A DNA stretch of 5,832 nt, from the NCBI GenBank assembly GCA_002167465.1, contig NHBL01000016.1, positions 3,735 through 9,566 of the forward strand. Reading direction: 5' to 3'. This stretch comes from a bacterium TMED6 (GTDB lineage: Bacteria > Fidelibacterota > Marinisomatia > SCGC-AAA003-L08 > D37C17). The notes below the pieces were generated by a model. That model ran no database searches and was not told where the DNA came from. It saw only the letters and a list, made by a program, of their open reading frames with translations. A program made the position numbers and the translations under genes. Below, in pieces: positions 1 to 5,832 of this stretch (position 1 is its first letter; every line of letters starts with the position of its first letter).

Positions 1-255
1 CATAAAGTTCTTGTACAAAAAAGTGGTTATTTTGCAAGATCAGCTGCACCAATTTCAAAAGATATTGATTTAATTAAAAAAACTGCTATATTTGCTGTCA
101 AATCAGCATTAAAAAGTATTAGTGGTGTTGTTGGTTTAGATGAAGATAAAAATAATCAAATGGAATGTATAGAGTTTGAAAGAATTAAAGGTGGTAAGCC
201 TTTTGATATAAATTTGGATTGGTATAAAGATATGCTAAATGAAATTGAAAATTAG
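1..255 (+). CDS. pfp: Phosphofructokinase, probably pyrophosphate-dependent (3' end only)
   Basis: The open frame enters from the left edge and ends at TAG (253-255), giving the last 84 residues of a protein whose start lies outside the window. Seen: a C-terminal block HKVLVQKSGYFARSAAP (residues 1-17), then SGVVGLDED (41-49) and RIKGGKPFDI (61-70). From family knowledge, this resembles the C-terminus of the roughly 400-residue PPi-type 6-phosphofructokinases, which carry RSAAPN..D..LI, SGVIGHDE and FPRIKGGKPFDI. These enzymes transfer phosphate between pyrophosphate and fructose 6-phosphate, a reversible cytoplasmic glycolytic step. The phosphoryl-donor motif (GGDD versus GGDG) is upstream of the window, so ATP use cannot be excluded. 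The next gene, aldolase, starts 8 bases downstream and uses the product fructose 1,6-bisphosphate, which supports both the call and co-transcription. Confidence 0.75.
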   Translation, partial: HKVLVQKSGYFARSAAPISKDIDLIKKTAIFAVKSALKSISGVVGLDEDKNNQMECIEFERIKGGKPFDINLDWYKDMLNEIEN

Positions 256-263
256 GAGTAATA

Positions 264-1265
264 ATGAAATATAATAATTTATTAATAGAAACAGCTAATA
301 ATATGGTGCAAAAAGGTAAAGGAATTCTTGCTGCAGATGAAAGTAATCCAACCTGTGGAAAAAGATTCGATTCTATAGGTGTTGAATCAAGTTTTGAAAA
401 TAGAAACGAATATAGAGATATGCTATTTAGTGCTGAAGGTATTGAAAAATATATTAGTGGTGTTATTATGTTTGATGAAACTTTTAGACAAACAACTACA
501 TGCGATCAAAAAATTAATTTTCCAGAATATTTAAGTTCAAAAGGTATAATTCCAGGCATTAAAGTAGATACGGGAGCAAAGGATTTAGCGGGTTTTAAAA
601 ATGAAAAAATAACAGAAGGCCTTGATGGTTTAAGAGAAAGATTAGTAGAGTATTTTAATTTAGGTGCAAGATTTGCTAAATGGAGAGCAGTGATTAATAT
701 TGATGACACATTACCAAGTCTTGGTGCTATTGAAGCAAATACACATGCTTTAGCTAGATATGCGGCGTTATGTCAAGAAAACGGAATCGTTCCGATTGTT
801 GAACCTGAAGTATTAATGGATGGAAGTCATGATATAAATAGATGTTATGAGGTGTCATGTCAAACTTTAGATATTTTGTTTGATCAACTATCTCGTTTAA
901 ATGTTATGTTAGAAGGTATTGTTTTAAAGCCAAATATGATTATTTCTGGATTATCGTGTAGTAATCAAGCAAGTATTGATGAGGTTTCAAATTTAACAGT
1001 TAAATGTTTTAAAGAGCATGTTCCTGACAAGGTTGCTGGAATTGCATTTTTATCTGGAGGGCAAAGTAGTGATATTGCTACAGAACATTTAAATGCTATG
1101 AATAAAAATCATTCAGATTTAAAATGGAATTTATCGTTCTCATATGGTAGAGCACTACAACATAACGCATTAAATGCTTGGTCAGGAAAAAATAGAGAAG
1201 ATGGCCAGAAAAAATTGATGGAGAGAGCTAAAAATAATAGTCTAGCTACAATGGGAAAATTTTAA
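264..1265 (+). CDS. Fructose-1,6-bisphosphate aldolase, class I (Schiff-base type)
   Basis: It cleaves fructose 1,6-bisphosphate to dihydroxyacetone phosphate and glyceraldehyde 3-phosphate, or runs the reverse in gluconeogenesis, in the cytoplasm. The 333 residues form one TIM-barrel domain of near-normal length (animal enzymes are about 363). Residues matching rabbit muscle aldolase are visible with a constant offset of 7-8: D25 (LAADES; D33), K100 (K107), K139 and R141 in KWRAV (K146, R148), E180 and E182 in VEPEV (E187, E189), the Schiff-base lysine K222 in LEGIVLKPNMI (K229), S264-G-G (S271) and R296 in YGRALQ (R303). The mobile animal C-terminal tail with its tyrosine is absent; the protein ends ATMGKF. 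The start ATG is preceded by AGGAG (254-258), which overlaps the stop of the upstream phosphofructokinase, so the two are very likely co-transcribed and coupled. It is the eukaryote-like class I family, not the DhnA/FbaB type of E. coli or the zinc-dependent class II. Family assignment is firm. Confidence 0.96.
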   Translation: MKYNNLLIETANNMVQKGKGILAADESNPTCGKRFDSIGVESSFENRNEYRDMLFSAEGIEKYISGVIMFDETFRQTTTCDQKINFPEYLSSKGIIPGIKVDTGAKDLAGFKNEKITEGLDGLRERLVEYFNLGARFAKWRAVINIDDTLPSLGAIEANTHALARYAALCQENGIVPIVEPEVLMDGSHDINRCYEVSCQTLDILFDQLSRLNVMLEGIVLKPNMIISGLSCSNQASIDEVSNLTVKCFKEHVPDKVAGIAFLSGGQSSDIATEHLNAMNKNHSDLKWNLSFSYGRALQHNALNAWSGKNREDGQKKLMERAKNNSLATMGKF

Positions 1266-2617
1266 TTAATATAAACAGTTTTAATATTTACAAATTCTTT
1301 TATTCCATAAGAGCCTAATTCTCTACCATACCCAGAAATACCTATGCCACCAAATGGAAGTCTTGGGTCCGATTTAGTGATTTCATTTATAAATATTGCT
1401 CCAGTATTTATTGATTCACCTATTTGTTTAGCATTTTCAATATTTTTACTCCAAATACTGCCTCCTAACCCATACTGTGTATCATTAGCTATTTTTACTG
1501 CTTCTTCATTTTTCTTAAAAGAAAAAATAGTAAATAAAGGGCCAAAAGTTTCGTTATTATAAACTTTCATTGAAGAATCTACATTATCTATTATTACTGG
1601 GCTAAAAAAATACCCTTTTTTATACTTCTTTTTCTTTTGATAACATATTTTTGCGCCTTTTTTAATAGCATCTTTCATCTGATTTTGTAAATCTTGCAAA
1701 ATATCTTTTCTTGCTAAAGGCCCAATTTGAGTATTTACGCTAGTAGGATCATCTATGTTCATTTGATTAAGAATATTTATAATATTGTTAATAAATTCAT
1801 CTTTTATTTCTTCATGAACTATAAATCGTTTTGCAGCAATACAACTTTGTCCGGTATTTAACATTCTTGCAGCAACAGCTTTTTCAGAAGCCTTTTTAAT
1901 ATCTGCATCTTTACATACAATAAAAGCATCAGAGCCACCTAATTCTAATAAAATTTTTTTAATTTTATTTCCAGCTAATGAAGCAACTTTACTTCCTGCT
2001 TCTTCGCTTCCTGTTAATGATATAGCTTTTATTAATGGATTTTCTATAATGTCTTTCATTTTTAACGATGTTAATAATAATGATTGAAATATATTCAATT
2101 TAATGTTTTTAGAAAAAATTTTTTCTATTAATAAGCTACAACCTGAAACATTGGAAGCATGTTTTACTACTACAGTGTTCCCAGATAATATAGCTGGTAT
2201 TGCAAATCTAAAAACTTGCCAATATGGAAAATTCCATGGCATAATACCTAATATTATACCTAATGGTTCAAATGACACATAACTCTTTGATGCATCTGTT
2301 TTTATATTTTCTACTTTTAAAAATTCTTTAGAATTTTCAATATAATATTTACACAGCCAAATACATTTATCAATTTCTGCAAAAGATTCCGTTATTGGTT
2401 TTCCCATTTCTTGAGTAATCATATTAGCGGAAATTTTTCTATTTGAAATTAGATTATTTTTAACTTTTCTAATTACTATAATTCTATTATTTATAGGTAT
2501 CTTTTTCCAATCATAGTACGAATTGTTAGCTGCATTGATTATATTTTTTACTTCTAACTTATTATGGTTAGGATAATCTTTAATTATATTTTCATTATAG
2601 GGATTTTTTGATTCCAT
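1262..2617 (-). CDS. NAD(P)-dependent aldehyde dehydrogenase, Sad/YneI/GabD1-type succinate-semialdehyde dehydrogenase
   Basis: It oxidises an aldehyde to the carboxylic acid with NAD(P)+; succinate semialdehyde to succinate is the likely reaction by subgroup. Numbered from the ATG at 2617 (451 aa), the catalytic set is complete: N129 in PWNFP, cofactor-binding K152 in VVVKHAS, LTGS at 201-204, E225 in LELGG, nucleophile C259 in GQSC, and E356 in ETFGP. The N-terminal NPYNE, the middle IGPLARKD and the C-terminal SDPRLPFGGI...SGYGRELGSYGIKEFVN are typical of the roughly 455-residue Sad/YneI/GabD1 group. The preferred start is the ATG with the SD-like AAAGAG six bases upstream; an in-frame TTG at 2632 would add five residues and has no better ribosome site. 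The gene is divergent from the P5C dehydrogenase gene and convergent with the aldolase gene, sharing TTAA at the stops. No GABA transaminase is visible, so the substrate is inferred only. Lysine/asparagine-rich segments (such as QKKKKYKKG) reflect the AT bias. Confidence 0.9.
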   Translation of the reverse strand: MESKNPYNENIIKDYPNHNKLEVKNIINAANNSYYDWKKIPINNRIIVIRKVKNNLISNRKISANMITQEMGKPITESFAEIDKCIWLCKYYIENSKEFLKVENIKTDASKSYVSFEPLGIILGIMPWNFPYWQVFRFAIPAILSGNTVVVKHASNVSGCSLLIEKIFSKNIKLNIFQSLLLTSLKMKDIIENPLIKAISLTGSEEAGSKVASLAGNKIKKILLELGGSDAFIVCKDADIKKASEKAVAARMLNTGQSCIAAKRFIVHEEIKDEFINNIINILNQMNIDDPTSVNTQIGPLARKDILQDLQNQMKDAIKKGAKICYQKKKKYKKGYFFSPVIIDNVDSSMKVYNNETFGPLFTIFSFKKNEEAVKIANDTQYGLGGSIWSKNIENAKQIGESINTGAIFINEITKSDPRLPFGGIGISGYGRELGSYGIKEFVNIKTVYIN

Positions 2618-2717
2618 AATAGTCTCTTTCAATAAATCTTGTTACCTTGTCTAATATATAGGTAAATTAATCACTAAATATTACATTAATTTAAGTTAAA
2701 ACTTTAAGGAAAATTAA
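2618..2717. promoter_or_regulatory. Divergent intergenic region, probable promoters for both flanking operons
   Basis: This 100-base AT-rich gap separates the 5' ends of the minus-strand aldehyde dehydrogenase and the plus-strand P5C dehydrogenase operon, so promoters for both should lie here. I see TA-rich segments that could act as -10 boxes (TAATAT at 2652-2657, TAAATA at 2675-2680; TATATT on the minus strand) but no convincing -35 box at 16-18 bases from any of them. A short inverted repeat TTACC (2642-2646) / GGTAA (2661-2665) and an AAGTT-AA-AACTT dyad (2693-2704) are present and could be operator sites, although such short arms occur by chance in AT-rich DNA. The region role follows from gene orientation; the individual elements are weak. 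Confidence 0.45.
2624..2629 (-). promoter_or_regulatory. Shine-Dalgarno-like site deciding the aldehyde dehydrogenase start
   Basis: Read on the minus strand, AAAGAG lies six bases before the ATG at 2617, a good spacing for ribosome binding. It overlaps codons 2-3 of the alternative TTG start at 2632, and the bases upstream of that TTG (AAGATTTA) are weaker. This favours the 451-residue product. The match to the anti-SD consensus is partial. Confidence 0.45.
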
Positions 2718-4328
2718 ATGAAAAAGGCTATCAATGAACCAATCAAAAGTTATTTACCAGGTTCAACAGAAAAACGATCTATAAAAGCTCAATTAGAAAA
2801 AATGAGTAATGAATGTATTGATATTCCAATTATAATTGGTGGTAAAGAAATAAGAACTAATGATTTAGGTAGATGTGTAATGCCTCATAATCATCAACAT
2901 ATTCTTGCGCATTATCATAAAGCATCTTCAGTTGAAGTAGATTTGGCTATTGAAAACCTTTTAGAATCATGGAATACATGGTCAAAAACATCATTTGATG
3001 AACGTATTCGTATTTTTCAAAAAATGGCTGAGCTATTAAAAGGTCCATATAGAGATATAATTAATGCATCTACTATGCTTGGGCAGAGTAAAAATGTTTT
3101 TCAAGCTGAAATTGATTCTGCATGTGAATTAATTGATTTTTTTAATTTTAATTGTGAATATTTATCTGAAATCATTGAGCAGCAACCTAAATATTCACCA
3201 GAAGGAATGAAGAATACAATGGAGTATAGAGCTTTAGAGGGATTTGTATTTGCTGTTACTCCTTTTAATTTTAGTTCTATTGCGGCTAATTTACCTTCCG
3301 CTCCTGCACTTTTTGGAAATGTTTCCCTATGGAAACCAGCCTCATCCTCTGTTTATTCAGGTTATTTCTTAATGAAATTATTTAAAGAAGCAGGATTGCC
3401 TGATGGAGTTATAAATTTTGTTCCTGGAAGTGGTAGTAAAATTGGAAATCAAGTTATATTAAATAAAGATCTTGCAGGAGTACATTTTACGGGGTCAACT
3501 CAAGTTTTTCAAGGAATGTGGAAATCTATTGGAGAAAACATACAAAATTATAAATCATACCCAAGGATTGTAGGTGAAACAGGGGGTAAAGATTTTATAT
3601 TAGCTCACGACTCTAGTAATAGAAAAGGTTTACTTACATCAATGATTAGAGGTGCGTTTGAATATCAGGGTCAAAAATGTTCAGCTGCATCTAGGTGTTA
3701 CTTGCCTGAAAATGTATGGAACGATATAAAAGATAACTACATAAATGATGTATCAACAATTAAAGTTGGGGATGTTAATGATTTTTCTAATTTTATGAAT
3801 GCAGTTATTGATGAATATTCATTTGATAAAATATCATCTTATATTAATTATGCTAAAAATTCTGATGATGCTCAAATAGTTACAGGTGGTAATTTTAATA
3901 AAGATAAAGGATATTTTATTGAGCCCACAACGATAGTAACAACTAATCCAAATTTTAAAACTATGGAAGAAGAAATTTTTGGACCAGTATTGACTATTTA
4001 TATATACAAAGAATCTTGGGAAGATGTATGTAAATTAGTTGATTCTACGTCTCCTTACGCTTTGACTGGAGCTGTATTTGGTGATGATAAAGGAGCTGTA
4101 TCTAAAGCTAAAGACTTACTAGAACATTCTGCGGGAAATTTTTATATAAATGATAAACCAACTGGTGCAGTAGTTGGTCAACAGCCTTTTGGGGGTTCAA
4201 GAGCTTCAGGAACTAATGATAAGGCAGGTTCATTACTTAATTTATTAAGGTGGACATCAGTAAGGACGGTTAAACAAACATTTGACACACCTAAAGATTA
4301 TAGATATCCTTACATGGATGAAAAATAA
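2718..4328 (+). CDS. pruA: L-glutamate gamma-semialdehyde (1-pyrroline-5-carboxylate) dehydrogenase
   Basis: It oxidises glutamate gamma-semialdehyde, the open form of 1-pyrroline-5-carboxylate, to glutamate with NAD+. This is the last step of proline and ornithine/arginine breakdown. At 536 residues it matches the stand-alone roughly 540-residue P5CDH form shared by mitochondria and several bacterial groups, not the bifunctional PutA. Seen: N184 in AVTPFNF, K206 in LWKPAS, HFTGS at 256-260, E287 in GETGGKDF, nucleophile C321 in GQKCSA, E419 in EEEIFGP, and near the C-terminus GQQPFGGSRASGTNDKAGS (487-505), the family signature that contributes to glutamate carboxylate binding. The GETGGKDF form instead of LELGG separates it from the neighbouring aldehyde dehydrogenase. 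The ATG has AAGGA (2706-2710) seven bases upstream. It is first in an apparent operon: its TAA abuts the ATG of the arginine deiminase gene. This context suggests the P5C comes from ornithine rather than, or besides, proline; no proline dehydrogenase gene is visible. Confidence 0.94.
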   Translation: MKKAINEPIKSYLPGSTEKRSIKAQLEKMSNECIDIPIIIGGKEIRTNDLGRCVMPHNHQHILAHYHKASSVEVDLAIENLLESWNTWSKTSFDERIRIFQKMAELLKGPYRDIINASTMLGQSKNVFQAEIDSACELIDFFNFNCEYLSEIIEQQPKYSPEGMKNTMEYRALEGFVFAVTPFNFSSIAANLPSAPALFGNVSLWKPASSSVYSGYFLMKLFKEAGLPDGVINFVPGSGSKIGNQVILNKDLAGVHFTGSTQVFQGMWKSIGENIQNYKSYPRIVGETGGKDFILAHDSSNRKGLLTSMIRGAFEYQGQKCSAASRCYLPENVWNDIKDNYINDVSTIKVGDVNDFSNFMNAVIDEYSFDKISSYINYAKNSDDAQIVTGGNFNKDKGYFIEPTTIVTTNPNFKTMEEEIFGPVLTIYIYKESWEDVCKLVDSTSPYALTGAVFGDDKGAVSKAKDLLEHSAGNFYINDKPTGAVVGQQPFGGSRASGTNDKAGSLLNLLRWTSVRTVKQTFDTPKDYRYPYMDEK

Positions 4329-5456
4329 ATGAAACCAAGAATATTCTCAGAAATAGGTCCTATAGAAAAAGTTTATGTTTACTCTCCTGGTAATGAACAC
4401 AATTTAGTATTGCCATCTGACATTCATCCTTATTTTATAAAAGATGAAAATATTAATATTAATAAAGATTTTTTATTATTTGATGATATTATAGATTTAA
4501 AAATTGCAAAAAAACAACATGAAACATTTAGAGATATTATTAATTTTTATAAAAAAGATTCATGCGTTGATTTACGAAATGATTTTTTAAGTATTTCAGA
4601 AACTAAAAATATATTTAGCAAATATCCATTAATAAATTTAATGTACCCAAGAGATATTGCAGCTATTATTGGAAATCAAATTTATTTAACATCGAGTAGT
4701 AGTGATGTAAGAAAAACAGAAAACTTATTATCTAAAAATTTCTTTTGTAATAATCCTGAATTTAAAGAATCTGAAATAATAGATTTTAAAAAAATAGGTA
4801 AAGGTTTATCACTAGAGGGTGGTGATATTTTTGTTATTAATAAAGATATAGTTTTGATTGGAATTAGTGAAAGAACTTCAAAGGAAGCGATTGAATTAAT
4901 TATACCATATATTTTTAATCAATCATTTCAGCATGTTATTGCTGTTGATTTACCTAAAGAAAGAGCAATGATGCATTTAGACACTATTTTCACTCAAACT
5001 AATTATGATGAAGGTATTTTATTTAATCATAAAAATTATGATATAGATAATTTAAATGTATATATTGCTTCAAAAGTTGATAAATCTTTGAAATTAGCAA
5101 AACATAAATTTAATTTTATAGAATTATTAGAAGATTTATCTTTTCAGTTGATTTCATGTGGTGGTATTAAAGATAATTTTAAATTAAGAGAGCAACTGAC
5201 AGATGGTGCAAATTCATTTGTTTTAGAGCCAGGAAAAATTTTAATGTATAATTGTAATGATAATACAATTTTAGAATTAGAAAAAAATGGTTATAAGCAT
5301 CTAAGTTCTAAATCATTTTATAAAGATACTTTAACATTTGATAAAGTTCTTAGGAGTGATTCTAAAGTTGTAATTAGTATCAATGGGTCTGAATTAGTAA
5401 AAGGAAGAGGTGGACCTAGATGTATGACTTTACCCATCAAAAGGGGATTAGTATAA
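4329..5456 (+). CDS. arcA: Arginine deiminase (short form)
   Basis: It hydrolyses L-arginine to citrulline and ammonia in the cytoplasm, the first step of the arginine deiminase pathway. The 375 residues show the guanidino-modifying fold: N-terminal SEIGPIEKVYVYSPGNE (7-23), FDDI (51-54), D109 in YPRD, E163 and D166 in LEGGD, R182 in SERTS, H216 and D218 in MHLDT, and the nucleophile C365 in GRGGPRCMTLP. These match D166, E224, R243, H278, D280 and C406 of the Pseudomonas enzyme. Typical deiminases have 405-420 residues; the D109 position is about 55 residues earlier than usual, so most of the helical insertion is missing, while the His-Cys interval is about 20 residues longer. YPRD replaces the usual TRD context. 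The ATG directly follows the P5CDH stop (TAAATG) with only a weak upstream GGA, which points to translational coupling. Carbamate kinase downstream supports arginine as substrate. A different guanidino substrate remains possible. Confidence 0.88.
   Translation: MKPRIFSEIGPIEKVYVYSPGNEHNLVLPSDIHPYFIKDENININKDFLLFDDIIDLKIAKKQHETFRDIINFYKKDSCVDLRNDFLSISETKNIFSKYPLINLMYPRDIAAIIGNQIYLTSSSSDVRKTENLLSKNFFCNNPEFKESEIIDFKKIGKGLSLEGGDIFVINKDIVLIGISERTSKEAIELIIPYIFNQSFQHVIAVDLPKERAMMHLDTIFTQTNYDEGILFNHKNYDIDNLNVYIASKVDKSLKLAKHKFNFIELLEDLSFQLISCGGIKDNFKLREQLTDGANSFVLEPGKILMYNCNDNTILELEKNGYKHLSSKSFYKDTLTFDKVLRSDSKVVISINGSELVKGRGGPRCMTLPIKRGLV
5442..5447 (+). promoter_or_regulatory. Ribosome-binding site of carbamate kinase, inside arcA
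   Basis: AGGGGA lies within the last codons of the arginine deiminase gene, eight bases before the carbamate kinase ATG at 5456. It is the strongest purine-rich ribosome site of the three-gene run and supports that ATG as the start, in the TAATG overlap. Confidence 0.6.
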
Positions 5457-5832
5457 TGTCAAGACAAAACCCTACTGTTATAATTGCTCTTGGAGGAAAT
5501 GCAATCAGCCCAAAAAATGAAACGGGTGATATTAAAAAGCAGTTTGAACATACCAGAGAAAGTTTAAACGCTATGATGCATTTTGTTAGGGAAAGATATA
5601 ATATTTGTATTACACATGGTAATGGACCTCAGGTTGGTGCTGAATTATTAAAAAATGAGATTACCAAAGATATAATACCATCCTTACCTTTAGGTGTTTT
5701 AGTAGCTAATACTCAGGGCGCTATTGGGTATATGATTCAACAAACATTGCAAAATGAATTGCAATTAAAAGATATTGATAGAGAAGTAGTAACTTTTATA
5801 TCTCAAGTAATAGTAGATAAAGATGATCCTAC
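5456..5832 (+). CDS. arcC: Carbamate kinase (5' part, cut by window end)
   Basis: It transfers phosphate from carbamoyl phosphate to ADP, yielding ATP and carbamate (which decays to ammonia and CO2); this is the energy-yielding last step of the arginine deiminase pathway. About 125 of the usual roughly 310 residues are visible, and the frame is open to the edge. Seen: N-terminal VIIALGGNAI (8-17), the phosphate-binding start of the amino-acid-kinase fold; ITHGNGPQVG (52-61); ANTQGAIGYMIQQ (84-96); and ISQVIVDKDDPT (115-126), all typical of carbamate kinase rather than of glutamate or aspartate kinase. The ATG overlaps the last base of the arginine deiminase stop (TAATG), with AGGGGA upstream, so it is co-transcribed and probably coupled. 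Ornithine carbamoyltransferase, which makes its substrate in this pathway, is not between the two genes and may lie further downstream. Confidence 0.94.
   Translation, partial: MSRQNPTVIIALGGNAISPKNETGDIKKQFEHTRESLNAMMHFVRERYNICITHGNGPQVGAELLKNEITKDIIPSLPLGVLVANTQGAIGYMIQQTLQNELQLKDIDREVVTFISQVIVDKDDP

Noticed and set aside
506..709. 67-codon open frame on the minus strand inside the aldolase gene
   Set aside because: It lies wholly within a well-supported gene, resembles no family I know, and is the kind of chance antisense frame expected here.
1226..1247. AGCTA...TAGCT inverted repeat near the aldolase 3' end, considered as a terminator
   Set aside because: The five-base AT-rich stem has a 12-base loop, lies inside coding sequence and is not followed by a T-run, so it is not a credible intrinsic terminator.
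1344..1562. 72-codon plus-strand open frame opposite the aldehyde dehydrogenase
   Set aside because: It is antisense to the conserved C-terminal part of the dehydrogenase and has no recognisable features of its own, so it is a shadow frame.
1600..1640. Runs of A/T in the minus-strand dehydrogenase, considered as a frameshift or decay site
   Set aside because: The frame stays open and the family motifs continue on both sides (GPLARKD before, ETFGP after), so the gene is intact; the runs encode a lysine-rich loop and phenylalanines.
4329..5456. Alternative call of agmatine deiminase or amidinotransferase because of the short length
   Set aside because: The N-terminal SEIGPIEKV...PG, FDDI, LEGGD, MHLDT and C-terminal GRGGPRCMTLP together fit arginine deiminase best, and carbamate kinase is next to it; a divergent substrate is kept only as a possibility.

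Overview
The window is a strongly AT-rich bacterial segment (roughly 30% GC by eye, with A/T in most third codon positions). It is gene-dense: six protein-coding genes, only one intergenic gap of about 100 bases, and several genes that touch or overlap. No rRNA, tRNA, insertion sequence, CRISPR array or long repeat was seen. The organism cannot be named from this alone. A long-form (PPi-type) phosphofructokinase beside a eukaryote-like class I aldolase, in a compact AT-rich genome, suggests a streamlined proteobacterium, possibly a low-GC marine or host-associated alphaproteobacterium. That is inference, not something the sequence shows.

Layout. Bases 1-255 are the 3' end of a phosphofructokinase, probably the pyrophosphate-dependent type. 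Eight bases later (264-1265) comes a complete class I fructose-1,6-bisphosphate aldolase, so the two make a consecutive-step glycolytic pair. Convergent to it, sharing the four bases TTAA at the stop codons, is a minus-strand aldehyde dehydrogenase of the Sad/GabD1 (succinate-semialdehyde dehydrogenase) group. Its start lies at 2617, or at an upstream TTG at 2632. A divergent intergenic region (about 2618-2717) then leads into a plus-strand run of three genes: 1-pyrroline-5-carboxylate dehydrogenase (2718-4328), arginine deiminase (4329-5456) and carbamate kinase (5456 to the window edge). These are joined TAA-ATG with no gap, and then by a one-base TAATG overlap.

How the genes fit together. 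The right-hand operon reads as arginine catabolism. Deiminase makes citrulline plus ammonia. A missing ornithine carbamoyltransferase would give ornithine and carbamoyl phosphate, and carbamate kinase would then make ATP. A missing ornithine aminotransferase would turn ornithine into glutamate semialdehyde/P5C, which the dehydrogenase oxidises to glutamate. The operon therefore appears to combine the energy branch (ADI pathway) with the carbon/nitrogen branch (to glutamate). The divergent SSADH-like gene could handle a related semialdehyde. The left-hand pair is central sugar metabolism and looks unrelated.

All genes belong to known families; I see no convincing wholly new system. The most notable points are the P5CDH-ADI-carbamate kinase arrangement and the short arginine deiminase, which seems to lack most of the usual helical insertion while keeping all catalytic residues.
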